The notes under the pieces: generated by a model | What the model was told of the DNA's origin: nothing | The model's database searches: none | Seen by the model: only the letters and a program-made list of their open reading frames with translations | Assembly: GCF_026314945.1 (NCBI RefSeq) | Contig: NZ_CP111121.1 | Span: forward strand, 3,224,001-3,288,000 | Length of the DNA: 64,000 bases | Source: Chryseobacterium fluminis | GTDB lineage: Bacteria; Bacteroidota; Bacteroidia; Flavobacteriales; Weeksellaceae | Direction of reading: 5' to 3' | Shown: positions 28,053-37,762 of the stretch, piece after piece | How positions within the stretch are numbered: position 1 is the first letter of the stretch | Layout: each line of letters opens with the position of its first letter | Program-made: the position numbers and the translations under genes

Positions 28053-28733
28053 TCATGAAGCATGAAGAAATTTTTTAATCAGTGAAAAAATGGAGATTAA
28101 ATTATTCTCTTCCGAAGTGAAAATTTCTTTGGAAGTGTACTTTTTCAATTCGGAGGAAGTCGTTTCCCCGATGGAAAAAAGCTTCATGTTTTCCAGTGAA
28201 TTGTTTTTTGCAAAACTACGAACTCCACTCGGACTAAAAAAAACAGCAGCATGATATTTTTCAGGTATCAGAGGATTTAGCTCTTCAGTGTTGTAAACGG
28301 TAACTTTTTTATATTTAATGTTTTGCAGCGGAAGTTCCCGGTCAAGGACACTGATGGCCAGATTGCCGCAGAAGTGCAGGAAATTCTCATGCTGACAATG
28401 ACCAATCAGGAATCTGGAGAGGGTGTCTGCATTTTTCAGAACCTTAAAGGTCCCGAAACCGTATTTTCTTAATGCTCTTTTTGTCTTTTCACCAACACAA
28501 TAGATCTTATTATAATTTTTTGCAGTAAAATCTTCATTGGGTGTAAAGCCGTTTTTAAAAAAGGAATGTACCCCGTTTGCACTGGTGAAAATTAAGGAAT
28601 GATCCTTTAAATCAAAAGAACGAACGGTCAGATGACTTGTCCTGATTACCTCAATACAATCGACCGCAATATGCTCTCCTAATTCTTTGGATATAACAGA
28701 TGGGTCTATATTTTTGGTAAATAAGATTTTCAT
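28053..28733 (-). CDS. hemD: Uroporphyrinogen-III synthase
   Basis: 226 aa. HemD family with low overall conservation; supporting features are ILFTSANGVHSFFKNGF, IYCVGEKTKRALRKYGF and AAVFFSPSGVRSFAKNN with a late SIGETTSSELKKY, the two-domain repeats of the fold. It closes and inverts ring D of hydroxymethylbilane. Position between hemC and hemE fits. Confidence 0.92.
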   Translation of the reverse strand: MKILFTKNIDPSVISKELGEHIAVDCIEVIRTSHLTVRSFDLKDHSLIFTSANGVHSFFKNGFTPNEDFTAKNYNKIYCVGEKTKRALRKYGFGTFKVLKNADTLSRFLIGHCQHENFLHFCGNLAISVLDRELPLQNIKYKKVTVYNTEELNPLIPEKYHAAVFFSPSGVRSFAKNNSLENMKLFSIGETTSSELKKYTSKEIFTSEENNLISIFSLIKKFLHAS

Positions 28734-28765
28734 TTTTTGAAGCGTAAAGCTTAAGAAAGTATATT

Positions 28766-29674
28766 TTAAATCTGGCTTTTAATTTCGGACATGAGTTCTT
28801 TTCCGCCGTTTTCAAGAACTATTTTTGCGAATTTTTTCCCAAAGTTTTCTTCATCATTATATACAAAGCTTTCATCTGTGGTGATGCAGCTTTTGCCATC
28901 TAAAGAACAAAGGCCTGCTTTGAAACGGATCTGATCTTCAAATATTTCTGCGAATGCGCCAATCGGAGCAGTACAGCCGCCTTCTAATGTATTCAGGAAG
29001 TTTCTTTCCATCTCTACACAGATCTGTGTAGGCTTGTGATTGATCGAGCTTAGGATTTCGTTGATCTCCGTCTTTTCAGAATGTCCTGCAACAGCAATGA
29101 CGCCTTGTGAAGGAGCCGGAATTAAGAAAGGAAGCATTTCGTAGTCGATTTCCATTTTCATCCGCATGATTCCTGCTAACGATAAAATGGTTGCATCAAA
29201 ATCACCGTCCTCCAGTTTTTGTAGACGCGTCTGTATATTTCCGCGGATGTCGGAAAACTCTGCATGAGGATAGTTTTTCAGCCAAAATGCTCTCCTCCTG
29301 AGGCTGCTGGTTGCCAGCTTCAGCTCATGAAACTCCTTGTTTTTAGCTGATTCCTTGCGGATCAGAACATCCTGGGGAAAATCTCTTTCCAGGCAGGCAA
29401 TGATTTTAAGGTTTTCAGGAAGATTGGTGGGAACGTCCTTTAAAGAATGGACCGCAATGTCGATCTCGTCATTTAATAAGGCGATATCCAGGTCTCTTGT
29501 GAACACGCCCGTGATTCCTAAAGAATAAAGCGGCTGGTTAAGATTTTTATCACCAGAAGATACAATAGGAACAATTTCGGTTAAATAATTTTTGTTCTGA
29601 AGATGTCTCGCAACTTCTCTCGCCTGCCAGAGTGCAAGGGCGGAATTTCTGGTACCGATTCTAATGCTTTTCAT
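28766..29674 (-). CDS. hemC: Hydroxymethylbilane synthase (porphobilinogen deaminase)
   Basis: 302 aa from the ATG at 29672-29674 (MKSIRIGTRNSALALWQA); the upstream in-frame start only adds a non-conserved leader. It polymerises four porphobilinogens. Seen: VHSLKDVPTNLPENL, ATSSLRRRAFWLK, and the dipyrromethane-cofactor Cys in EGGCTAPIGAFA. It overlaps the hemA 3' end by 14 nt. Confidence 0.95.
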   Translation of the reverse strand: MKSIRIGTRNSALALWQAREVARHLQNKNYLTEIVPIVSSGDKNLNQPLYSLGITGVFTRDLDIALLNDEIDIAVHSLKDVPTNLPENLKIIACLERDFPQDVLIRKESAKNKEFHELKLATSSLRRRAFWLKNYPHAEFSDIRGNIQTRLQKLEDGDFDATILSLAGIMRMKMEIDYEMLPFLIPAPSQGVIAVAGHSEKTEINEILSSINHKPTQICVEMERNFLNTLEGGCTAPIGAFAEIFEDQIRFKAGLCSLDGKSCITTDESFVYNDEENFGKKFAKIVLENGGKELMSEIKSQI

Positions 29675-30935
29675 TGAATTCGTTGTTTGGTTGTTCAACT
29701 AATATTTCGTGCATTAATTTACTGATTTCTTCTGCTTTTAAAGGATTGTCAATAATATATTTTGCAAAACGGCTGGTGATTTTCTGAATCATCTTATCAG
29801 AAAGCTCCATATCAGGGATATTGATATATTTATTTTTTCTGTAAAAATTATGCATTTCATTGCGTTCCATATTTTTTAAAACCGCCTTAAAATGATGGAT
29901 ATTAGGTGCCAGTCTTCTCTTTTTTTCCCATTCAAGAAAATCTTTGGTCATTTCCTTGATGATTTTTTCGGCTTTCGGAATTTCTTTCTCTCTTTGCTGA
30001 ATGGTTTCCTGAATCTGTTTCGAAAGCTCGTCAACATCAATTAAGGTTACATTCTTATTTTCCACTACGTTTTTATCAACGTTATTGGGGATCGAAAGGT
30101 CAATGACTAATGTTTCCTTTCCGTTGGGGAAGTGGGATTTATTTACAATAGGATGTCTTGCTCCGGTAGCGACAATCAGAATATCCGTGCCGCTGAGTTC
30201 CTGATCAAAATCAGAATAATCGATGTGAGGAATATTGTATTTCTCGGAGATCTTCACTGCTGTTTCCTGTGTTCTGTTGGCGATTTTAATTTTTGGCTGG
30301 TACACATGCTTTACCAGATTCTCAACAGTGTTCTGGCCGATCTCTCCTACACCCAATAGCAGGATATTTTTCTCAGTAATTCTTTTTTGGTTATTTAAAA
30401 TATAATGTACTGCAGCGTAAGAAACGGAAGCTGCACCATTGGAAATTCCTGTTTCATTTTTGATTCTTTTCGAAATCTGAATAGCAGAATTAATCGATCT
30501 TTCTAAAAAAGGATTAGAATTTTTTCTTTCTTTTTTAAAGCGGTTGTATGCTTTTTTGATCTGCCCGATAATTTCAAAGTCACCGATGATCTGGCTTTCA
30601 AGACCTGCTGCCACTCTGAACAGATGGGTCAGTGCTTCTTCTTTCGTATGGATATTCGCAAATTTGATGAAATCGGTAAAATGCACTCTGATCGTCTTGC
30701 AGTATTCTTCGGCAACCAGAAGATAATTGGGCGAAGTAGTGTAGATTTCGGTTCTGTTACAGGTCGATACCACAAAAGCATCCCCTAAATCTTCATTGTG
30801 AATTCGGGTGACAAAGTTTTTGATATTTTCATCAAAGAATGCAAATTTTCCCCTGGTTTCTACATCAGCCTTTTCAAAGCTTATAGAAAGTACGGCGAAA
30901 TTCGAAGTTTGATGTATATTGGAATACTGTAACAT
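29661..30935 (-). CDS. hemA: Glutamyl-tRNA reductase
   Basis: 424 aa. First step of C5-pathway haem synthesis: reduction of glutamyl-tRNA to glutamate semialdehyde. Seen: STCNRTEIY with the catalytic Cys, EEALTHLFRVAAGLESQIIGDFEI, and the NADPH fold LLLGVGEIGQNTVENL. First gene of hemACDE, with a TAAATTTG box just upstream. Confidence 0.96.
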   Translation of the reverse strand: MLQYSNIHQTSNFAVLSISFEKADVETRGKFAFFDENIKNFVTRIHNEDLGDAFVVSTCNRTEIYTTSPNYLLVAEEYCKTIRVHFTDFIKFANIHTKEEALTHLFRVAAGLESQIIGDFEIIGQIKKAYNRFKKERKNSNPFLERSINSAIQISKRIKNETGISNGAASVSYAAVHYILNNQKRITEKNILLLGVGEIGQNTVENLVKHVYQPKIKIANRTQETAVKISEKYNIPHIDYSDFDQELSGTDILIVATGARHPIVNKSHFPNGKETLVIDLSIPNNVDKNVVENKNVTLIDVDELSKQIQETIQQREKEIPKAEKIIKEMTKDFLEWEKKRRLAPNIHHFKAVLKNMERNEMHNFYRKNKYINIPDMELSDKMIQKITSRFAKYIIDNPLKAEEISKLMHEILVEQPNNEFNEKH

Positions 30936-30943
30936 AAGCGGAG

Positions 30944-30951
30944 CAAATTTA
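30944..30951 (-). promoter_or_regulatory. -7 promoter box of the hemACDE operon
   Basis: Minus strand reads TAAATTTG, only 8 nt from the hemA ATG, so the leader would be very short or absent. Confidence 0.45.
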
Positions 30952-31291
30952 CGGTTTTTTTAATTAAAGATTTTCTGATAATGTATATGATAATTATCGT
31001 AAAAAACTATTTTGGTTTGCTTCTAAATAAGCAGTCTGGAATATGAAAAGTTAAATTTTCCAGATTAATTTTAACGTTTAAGAGCTCATAAATCATCCGG
31101 AGAATAATTTCTTTCAGATCCTCAAAATGATTACCTTCCATCTAACCCCTTCTAATCAATCATTAACTGAAATCTGGTTGAGATCAGGCTGTCTAATTGA
31201 TTAATGTAAAAGTTAATAGAGGAGTTAAAATTTTAATAAAATTTTAACCAAATTAAGTGCTTGCGGAATTTCTTTGGTTGTCTTAAATTTA
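30952..31291. other. Intergenic region between divergent hemA and mreB
   Basis: AT-rich, no credible ORF. A two-part inverted repeat lies at 31153-31203 (outer arms TAATCAAT/ATTGATTA, inner ATCT/AGAT) without a U tract. A second weak inverted repeat lies around 31035-31065 (CTGGAA/TTCCAG). Their role is unknown. Confidence 0.4.
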
Positions 31292-31299
31292 TATCTTTG
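31292..31299 (+). promoter_or_regulatory. -7 promoter box of the mreBCD-mrdA-rodA operon
   Basis: TATCTTTG, 28 nt before the mreB ATG; a TTTG at 31273-31276 is 15 nt upstream, a short spacing for a -33 element. Confidence 0.5.
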
Positions 31300-31327
31300 T
31301 AACTCTTTAAAAAATCAGAAGGAAAAT

Positions 31328-32353
31328 ATGAGTTTATTCGATATGTTTACGCAAGAAATTGCGATAGACCTTGGTACTGCCAACACCCTTATCATCCATA
31401 ATAATAAAATTGTTATAGATCAGCCGTCAATTGTTGCAATTGAGCGTTCTACAGGGAGACCGATTGCGGTCGGGGAGCATGCGAAGCATATGCAGGGTAA
31501 AACTCACGAGGATATCAAGACCATTCGTCCATTGAAAGACGGGGTTATTGCAGATTTTCATGCTTCTGAACATATGATTAAAGAATTTATCAAAAAAATT
31601 CCTGGAATCAAAGGTAAATTTATTCAACCGGCTTTAAGAATTGTGATCTGTATTCCTTCCGGAATCACTGAGGTTGAAAAGAGAGCAGTAAGAGATTCTG
31701 CCCAGAAAGTAAATGCTAAAGAAGTACGATTGATCTATGAGCCAATGGCAGCAGCTATAGGAGTCGGGATCGATGTACAGAAACCTGAAGGTAATATGAT
31801 TATCGATATCGGTGGGGGTACTACGGAAATTGCCGTGGTTGCTTTAGGAGGTATCGTTTGTGATAAATCTGTGAAAATTGCCGGGGATGTATTTACTAAT
31901 GATATTGCATATTACCTGAGAACGCACCACAACCTTTACATCGGTGAAAGAACGGCTGAGAGAATCAAAATTGAAGTGGGCTCTGCTGTTGAGGATCTTG
32001 ATGTTGATATTGAAGATATTCCGGTGCAGGGTAGAGACCTTATCACAGGGAAACCTAAAGAAATTATGGTTGGGTATAAAGAGATTGCCCGTGCATTAGA
32101 CAAATCCATTATCAGGATTGAAGATGCCGTTATGGAAACGCTTTCCCTTACTCCTCCTGAGTTGGCTGCAGATATCTATAAAACAGGTATTTATCTTGCT
32201 GGTGGCGGTGCATTGCTGAGAGGGCTTGCGGATAGGTTACACAAGAAAACAGGTCTGCCTGTATTCGTTGCAGAAGATCCTTTGAGAGCCGTAGTTCGCG
32301 GAACAGGTATTGCGCTTAAGAATATGGATAAATTCAATTTCTTAATTAAATAA
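31328..32353 (+). CDS. mreB: Rod shape-determining actin MreB
   Basis: 341 aa from the ATG at 31328 (MSLFDMFTQEIAIDLGTANTLI); the earlier in-frame start lies upstream of the -7 box. Actin-fold motifs: IDLGTANT (phosphate 1), IDIGGGTTEIAVV (phosphate 2) and YLAGGGALLRGL (adenosine). It polymerises under the membrane and positions the elongasome. First gene of a five-gene cell-wall elongation operon. Confidence 0.97.
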   Translation: MSLFDMFTQEIAIDLGTANTLIIHNNKIVIDQPSIVAIERSTGRPIAVGEHAKHMQGKTHEDIKTIRPLKDGVIADFHASEHMIKEFIKKIPGIKGKFIQPALRIVICIPSGITEVEKRAVRDSAQKVNAKEVRLIYEPMAAAIGVGIDVQKPEGNMIIDIGGGTTEIAVVALGGIVCDKSVKIAGDVFTNDIAYYLRTHHNLYIGERTAERIKIEVGSAVEDLDVDIEDIPVQGRDLITGKPKEIMVGYKEIARALDKSIIRIEDAVMETLSLTPPELAADIYKTGIYLAGGGALLRGLADRLHKKTGLPVFVAEDPLRAVVRGTGIALKNMDKFNFLIK

Positions 32354-32378
32354 TTTTAACTTTTACGAACACATCTGA

Positions 32379-33233
32379 ATGGGATTTTTGCTGAGATTAT
32401 TTTCGAAGAACGCACTTTTTGTCTTCTTTATATTCCTGCAAATTATTGCTCTGGTTCTGATATTCTCTAAAAATGCCATGCAGAAATCCTGGATCGCAGG
32501 TCAGTCTGCTGCGTTAAACTCCAGGGTTTCGGGATATATTGACGAAGGAGTTTCTTATCTGAAGCTTAAACAGATCAACGAAGATCTGGTTTCTCAGAAT
32601 AAAGCATTAATGGTAGAGCTCTACGGAAAACAGGGCGCTGCAAATCCTCAGTTCAGAAAAGTTCATGACACCCTGGGTGGTGGACAGATCTATACATTCG
32701 TTGATGGTGAAATTGTTTTTAACAGCATCAACAGAAGAAACAATTACTTTACTATAAACAGAGGCAGAAGAGACGGGGTGTTTCCGCAGATGGGCGTAAT
32801 GGCTCCAAAGGGAATTGCCGGAATTGTCATTAACTCTACCGATAGCTACGCATTGGTTCAGTCTGTTTTGAGTGTAAACACAATCCGAATAAATGCTGCC
32901 TTAAAAAATTCAGGATATTTCGGAACCTTAACCTGGAATGGTGATAATTCGAGAGTAATGCACCTGGCAGACATTCCTAAATATGTAGCTTTAAAAGTAG
33001 GAGATACCGTGATTACCGATGGTAAATCAGCAATTTTTCCTAAAGGGGTAATGATCGGTACCATTGCAGGATATTCGGTAGATAATAAAACAGGTTTCTG
33101 GGATATTTCAGTTGAATTAAGCGAAAAAATGGGCGCTTTGAATAAAGTGTTCGTTGTTAAAAATCTTAAAAAAGCTGAAGTACAAAAGATTCAGGATACC
33201 ATGCAGGCTGTAATAAAAAAAGAAAATGATTAG
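32379..33233 (+). CDS. mreC: Rod shape-determining protein MreC
   Basis: 284 aa. One N-terminal membrane helix (about residues 10-30), a coiled coil near 55-85, then the periplasmic beta domain with INRGRRDGVFPQMGV and GVMIGTIAGY. It links MreB to PBP2 in the periplasm. Starts 25 nt after mreB and overlaps mreD by 8 nt. Confidence 0.94.
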   Translation: MGFLLRLFSKNALFVFFIFLQIIALVLIFSKNAMQKSWIAGQSAALNSRVSGYIDEGVSYLKLKQINEDLVSQNKALMVELYGKQGAANPQFRKVHDTLGGGQIYTFVDGEIVFNSINRRNNYFTINRGRRDGVFPQMGVMAPKGIAGIVINSTDSYALVQSVLSVNTIRINAALKNSGYFGTLTWNGDNSRVMHLADIPKYVALKVGDTVITDGKSAIFPKGVMIGTIAGYSVDNKTGFWDISVELSEKMGALNKVFVVKNLKKAEVQKIQDTMQAVIKKEND

Positions 33234-33732
33234 CAGGACTTTATTTACGGACATATTAATCATGATTTTTCTGGTTGCATTACAAATATTTGTTTTGAAC
33301 AGGATTACGATTTTCGGAAAATACACGCCGGTATTATATCCTGTATTTGTCATGTTTTATCCTTTTTTCAGAAATAAATTTCAATTCCTTGCGCTCAGTT
33401 TTTTAATCGGTCTCTCGGTAGATGCTTTCCTTTACTCATGGGGAATCAATGCGTTTGCTACAACATTGATCGCGTATTTCAGAACCTTAATTTTCAGAAC
33501 CTCTACCGATACTTCCACCGATTTTTTCTCATTTCAGTCCCTCCAGTGGGCGCAGTTTTTGCTGTTTTTATTTTCAAGTATCTTTTTACATCAGCTTTTA
33601 GTGCAATATATAGAGTTCTTTAAGTTGAGTAGATTTTTTGAAATATTAATTAATGTATTGGTAACGAGTATAATTTCATTTATCTTTATTGTTATTTATG
33701 CATTAATATTTAAAATCAAACAAAAAGTTTGA
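33226..33732 (+). CDS. mreD: Rod shape-determining membrane protein MreD
   Basis: 168 aa, five predicted helices, poorly conserved in sequence but clear by position between mreC and mrdA. Overlaps both neighbours. Confidence 0.9.
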   Translation: MISRTLFTDILIMIFLVALQIFVLNRITIFGKYTPVLYPVFVMFYPFFRNKFQFLALSFLIGLSVDAFLYSWGINAFATTLIAYFRTLIFRTSTDTSTDFFSFQSLQWAQFLLFLFSSIFLHQLLVQYIEFFKLSRFFEILINVLVTSIISFIFIVIYALIFKIKQKV

Positions 33733-35765
33733 ACACACGTTATTTAAAAGTTTTTTCCGCTCTTGCTGTTATCGCCTTGATTTTCGTGGCGAGACTTGCT
33801 TATTTACAGTTGTTTACAGACCGGTATGCCTTAAATGCGGCCAATACATCCATTAAAATCGAATACGTCATTCCACAACGGGGAGTCATTTTCGACAGAA
33901 ACGGGAAAATCATGGTAGGCAACCAGCCTGCATACGAGATTTCTTTTACACAAGCCTTAATGAAGCCTGATTTTGATACCATTGGCTTTTGTAATTTAAT
34001 GAAGATCAGTAAATCTGACTTCATCACCAGGGTAAATATCATCAAAAAAGAAAAATATTATTCGAAGCTGACGCCGATGACTTTTATTAAGGACCTCAGC
34101 AGAGAAGATATCGCCAGAGTTCAGGAAATTATATTTAAATATCCTGCGTTCAGTATTGTTTCAAGACCTCAGCGTCAGTACGAAGTTTCTACTTCAGGAA
34201 ACCTTTTAGGCTACACGAGTGAAGTTAATGAAAGAGAAATAAAAAAAGATTCTACATACTATCTGCCTGGAGATTTTATCGGGAAAACGGGAGTGGAAAA
34301 ATCTTATGAAAAAGAACTTCGGGGCGTAAAAGGAATGAAATATATCCAGAAGGATATCCGGCTTCGAAACATTGGTTCTTACAAAAACGGGGCACTGGAT
34401 AAGGATGTTATTACGGGAAAAGACATCACGCTGACTATTGATTATGATCTCCAGAGAATGGCCGAAGAAATGCTTGTGGATAAGCATGGCGCTATCGTCG
34501 CCATAGACCCTAATAACGGTGAGATATTAACCATGGCCACCGGCCCGGATATTGATCCGAACTTATTTACAGGTCCTAACAAATCCAAGAATCTATACGC
34601 CTTATCAAAAGATACGATTTATGAAAATAAACCTACTTTTGACAGGTCCGCACAGGCTGCTTACCCTCCCGGTTCCACTTTTAAGCTGCTGACCGCACTT
34701 TCAGCGATGCAGATGGGAGTGATGACAGAGAATACCATATTTCCCTGTGGAGGCGGTTTTAATTACAGAGGATTAAGAATTAAAGGTCACGGAGGAGCAG
34801 ATCCTTTGATTCCGTCTATTCAGATTTCCAGCAACTGTTACTTTTCCTATGCTTATCTGGCTATTATTAATAAATATCCGGGCAATCCATCCAAGGGAGT
34901 AGATGAGTGGAAAAAAATCATGAACAGCTTCGGTGTGGGGGAATTTTTAAATAATGACCTGGCAGTAGGAGCAAAAGGCAGAATTCCATCAGGAGAATTT
35001 TATGAGAAAAGACAAAAAACGCTGAACAAATACAGCGGTAAAAAAGATTATAAAAACTGGGATCCTCTGGCCACCGGTGCCGTTTTTAACGGAATGGGGC
35101 AGGGGGACATCATGATCACGCCTCTCCAGCTGGCCAATTATGTGGGAGCGATTGCCAACAAAGGCTGGTACTATACGCCCCATATTGTAAAAGCGATCGA
35201 TGGAAAACCTAATCCTGATCCGAGATTCAAAAAGAAACATAAGACTTTGGTAGATCCGAAACACTTTGAGCCTGTACTGAAAGGAATGGAGGCCGTAGTA
35301 CTGAGGGGAACCGCGAGAAGTTTAAAATCCAACGACTTTACGATGTTGGCAAAAACGGGTACGGCACAGGTTCCGCAGGGAAAAGACAACTCAATTTTTG
35401 TACTGATTGCTCCTGCAGATAAACCTAAAATTGTGGTAGTTGCCGTGATGGAGCATGCCGGATTCGGTGCCACATGGGCGGGCCCTGCTTCTGCAGTCAT
35501 TGCTGAAAAATATATTACAGGAGATTTAAAAAGAGAAAATCTTTATAAAAAAATGACAGGCGCCAGTTTCATGCCTGAATATAAGAGACAGTGGGTAGCT
35601 GATCTGAAACGTAAAGGTCTTTATAAAGATCCTGCTATGGATTCTGTGAAACAAAAAAGAATTCAGGATAGCCTTAAATTGGTTAAGGAACAGAAGCTTA
35701 AACTGCAGAAAAGGATTGACGAAGAAACAAAGAACAGTAAAAATACAAAACCTGCGAAGCAATGA
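33729..35765 (+). CDS. mrdA: Penicillin-binding protein 2 (elongasome transpeptidase)
   Basis: 678 aa from a TTG start at 33729 that overlaps the mreD stop (TTGA). This start is needed because the membrane anchor (VFSALAVIALIFVARLAYLQLF) begins eight residues in and no ATG precedes it. Dimerisation domain follows (VIPQRGVIFDRNGKIM), then the transpeptidase with STFK, SSNC and KTGT (LAKTGTAQVPQG). Ends in a charged Lys/Gln-rich tail. Works with RodA, whose gene overlaps by 4 nt (ATGA). Confidence 0.95.
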   Translation: MNTRYLKVFSALAVIALIFVARLAYLQLFTDRYALNAANTSIKIEYVIPQRGVIFDRNGKIMVGNQPAYEISFTQALMKPDFDTIGFCNLMKISKSDFITRVNIIKKEKYYSKLTPMTFIKDLSREDIARVQEIIFKYPAFSIVSRPQRQYEVSTSGNLLGYTSEVNEREIKKDSTYYLPGDFIGKTGVEKSYEKELRGVKGMKYIQKDIRLRNIGSYKNGALDKDVITGKDITLTIDYDLQRMAEEMLVDKHGAIVAIDPNNGEILTMATGPDIDPNLFTGPNKSKNLYALSKDTIYENKPTFDRSAQAAYPPGSTFKLLTALSAMQMGVMTENTIFPCGGGFNYRGLRIKGHGGADPLIPSIQISSNCYFSYAYLAIINKYPGNPSKGVDEWKKIMNSFGVGEFLNNDLAVGAKGRIPSGEFYEKRQKTLNKYSGKKDYKNWDPLATGAVFNGMGQGDIMITPLQLANYVGAIANKGWYYTPHIVKAIDGKPNPDPRFKKKHKTLVDPKHFEPVLKGMEAVVLRGTARSLKSNDFTMLAKTGTAQVPQGKDNSIFVLIAPADKPKIVVVAVMEHAGFGATWAGPASAVIAEKYITGDLKRENLYKKMTGASFMPEYKRQWVADLKRKGLYKDPAMDSVKQKRIQDSLKLVKEQKLKLQKRIDEETKNSKNTKPAKQ

Positions 35766-36991
35766 AATGGACAGAAGGAATAGATAAATTAGGTCTTGGC
35801 TTATATTTCCTGCTTTGCATTTTTGCCATTGCAAATATTTACAGTGTAGACCAGAAATTGGGCGAAAAACAATTGATTTTCTTCGGTATTTCTCTGTTTG
35901 TAGGACTTATTATTTTTGTCGGAAGAAGTAAATTCTTTGAAAATATGGCTGGGATCATCTATATAAGCGGTGTTTTACTGCTTATCGGTCTTTTTCCTTT
36001 CGGAAAAGAAATTTTGGGCCAGAAAAACTGGTATAAATTCGGAAGTTTTACGATGCAACCTGTAGAATTTGCAAAGATAGGAACAGCCCTTATGGTTTCC
36101 AACTATGTTTCCGGTCCAGACTTTAATTTAAAAAACAGAAAATCACTTTTAACGGCACTTGGAATTATAGGGATTCCTGCAGTTGTGGTTCTTGCCATTC
36201 CTGATGTGGGTTCTATGTTGGTGTTCATCGCTTTTTTTATCGCGTTATACCGGGAAGGGCTGAGCGGTCTGCTTTTCGGCGTGGGCTTTCTTTTTGCAGG
36301 TGTATTTCTTGTTTCACTGGCTATACCTCCGGTATACGTTGTTATTACCATTTTGCTGATTGCAGGAGGATGGATCGCGATGAATTATTATAAAATGTCC
36401 TGGAATGTTATTTCTATTTCTGGGATTGCGGGATCTATTCTGGTCTTATGCGGACTTGCTTTTGGGTCGCCTTATATTTTAGAAAAACTGCCAAAACACC
36501 AGAGAGAGAGAATTGAGGTTCTTTTTAAAGGTGAAAAGGCTTTCAGGGATACTTCAGGATATAATTTACTGTATTCAAAAACCGCAATAGGATCGGGCGG
36601 CTTTTTAGGAAAAGGGTACAGGGAAGGTTCTGTAACCCAAGGGAAATTTGTTCCGGAGCAAGAAACCGATTATATCTTCTGTACCGTGGGAGAAGAATGG
36701 GGGTTTCTGGGCAGTGCTGTGCTGGTGTTATCTTATATGGTATATATAGGTAGGATCTATTACCTTGCAGAAAAGCAGAAATCTACCTTTAACAGGGTTT
36801 TCGGGTATTGCTTTGCCTCTATTCTTCTCATGCACTTTACGATTAATTTAGGGATGGTTATGGGACTTTTTCCTACCGTCGGTATTCCTTTACCCTATTT
36901 CAGCTACGGAGGAAGTTCTCTATTAGCCTTCTCGATCATGACTTTCATTTTCTTTAAACTGAATTACGCTGATAAAAACAGCCTGGTTTAA
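35762..36991 (+). CDS. rodA: SEDS peptidoglycan glycosyltransferase RodA
   Basis: 409 aa with about ten membrane helices. SEDS signatures: FGKEILGQKNWYKFGSFTMQPVEFAKIG near residue 80-108, EQETDYIFCTVGEEWGFLG, and GIPLPYFSYGGSSLLA. Polymerises lipid II with PBP2 during elongation. Last gene of the mre operon. Confidence 0.96.
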   Translation: MKWTEGIDKLGLGLYFLLCIFAIANIYSVDQKLGEKQLIFFGISLFVGLIIFVGRSKFFENMAGIIYISGVLLLIGLFPFGKEILGQKNWYKFGSFTMQPVEFAKIGTALMVSNYVSGPDFNLKNRKSLLTALGIIGIPAVVVLAIPDVGSMLVFIAFFIALYREGLSGLLFGVGFLFAGVFLVSLAIPPVYVVITILLIAGGWIAMNYYKMSWNVISISGIAGSILVLCGLAFGSPYILEKLPKHQRERIEVLFKGEKAFRDTSGYNLLYSKTAIGSGGFLGKGYREGSVTQGKFVPEQETDYIFCTVGEEWGFLGSAVLVLSYMVYIGRIYYLAEKQKSTFNRVFGYCFASILLMHFTINLGMVMGLFPTVGIPLPYFSYGGSSLLAFSIMTFIFFKLNYADKNSLV

Positions 36992-37067
36992 AAATTTGAA
37001 GCGACAGGTTGGATAAAGCATTATCGAATAAATTCCTGATTTATATTTACGACAAAATCATACTCTC

Positions 37068-37643
37068 ATGAAAGAAGCATACATTTTGGACCAGACTTTC
37101 GAAGATGCCGTTTTTTCACAGTTTGAAAAAGGTGAATATGAAAACTGTGTATTCCGGAATTGTAATTTTGAATACGCAGATCTGTCGGGTTTCAGTTTTA
37201 GCGACTGTCAATTCGTAGCGTGTAATCTGAGTATGTCAAAACTTGTTTCTACGGCCTTTCGTGAGGTTATTTTTAAAGAATGTAAGATGTTCGGACTTCA
37301 CTTTGATGACTGCAATGCATTTGGAATGGCTTTTAGTTTTGAGGGCTGCCTGTTGCACCATTCAATTTTCTACAGAACAAACATAAAGAGAACTCAGTTT
37401 AAAAATTCAAAGCTTATAGAGGCGGATTTTTCCGACTGTGATCTTTCTTTTGCCGTCTTTAACCACTGCGATCTGGCTGGGGCTGTTTTCGAGAATACCA
37501 ACCTGGAAAAAGCAGATTTCAGAACATCAGTCAACTATTCGATAGATCCTGCTCAGAACAGGCTGAAAAAGGCTAAATTTTCACTTTCCGGAATCGACGG
37601 ACTTTTGCAACAGTTCGACATCGAAATTGATAAAAATAGCTAA
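37068..37643 (+). CDS. Pentapeptide repeat protein
   Basis: 191 aa of nearly continuous A(D/N)LxF-type five-residue repeats forming a right-handed quadrilateral beta-helix (Rfr fold), with a small break near residue 95-105. Similar in size and organisation to the McbG/Qnr group, some of which bind DNA gyrase and protect it from quinolones or microcin. No member-specific loops can be recognised, so resistance is only a possibility. No signal peptide: cytosolic. Single gene after rodA. Confidence 0.85.
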   Translation: MKEAYILDQTFEDAVFSQFEKGEYENCVFRNCNFEYADLSGFSFSDCQFVACNLSMSKLVSTAFREVIFKECKMFGLHFDDCNAFGMAFSFEGCLLHHSIFYRTNIKRTQFKNSKLIEADFSDCDLSFAVFNHCDLAGAVFENTNLEKADFRTSVNYSIDPAQNRLKKAKFSLSGIDGLLQQFDIEIDKNS

Positions 37644-37710
37644 CATCAGACAGAGTAGATATAGACTGGAAAAGATTGGCGATATAGAAAGTTATTAAAA
37701 TTTAAAAATA

Positions 37711-37737
37711 AAAAAACCATCAACATATTGATGGTTT
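37711..37737 (-). terminator. Terminator of the NlpC/P60 gene
   Basis: 10-bp perfect stem AAACCATCAA/TTGATGGTTT (37714-37723, 37728-37737); A run upstream gives a U tract on the minus strand. Confidence 0.85.
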
Positions 37738-37762
37738 CATTATTTAAATCAATTATTTAAAA

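Noticed and set aside
37068..37643. Calling the pentapeptide protein a quinolone-resistance Qnr
   Set aside because: Only the general repeat fold is visible; Qnr-specific loops could not be recognised.
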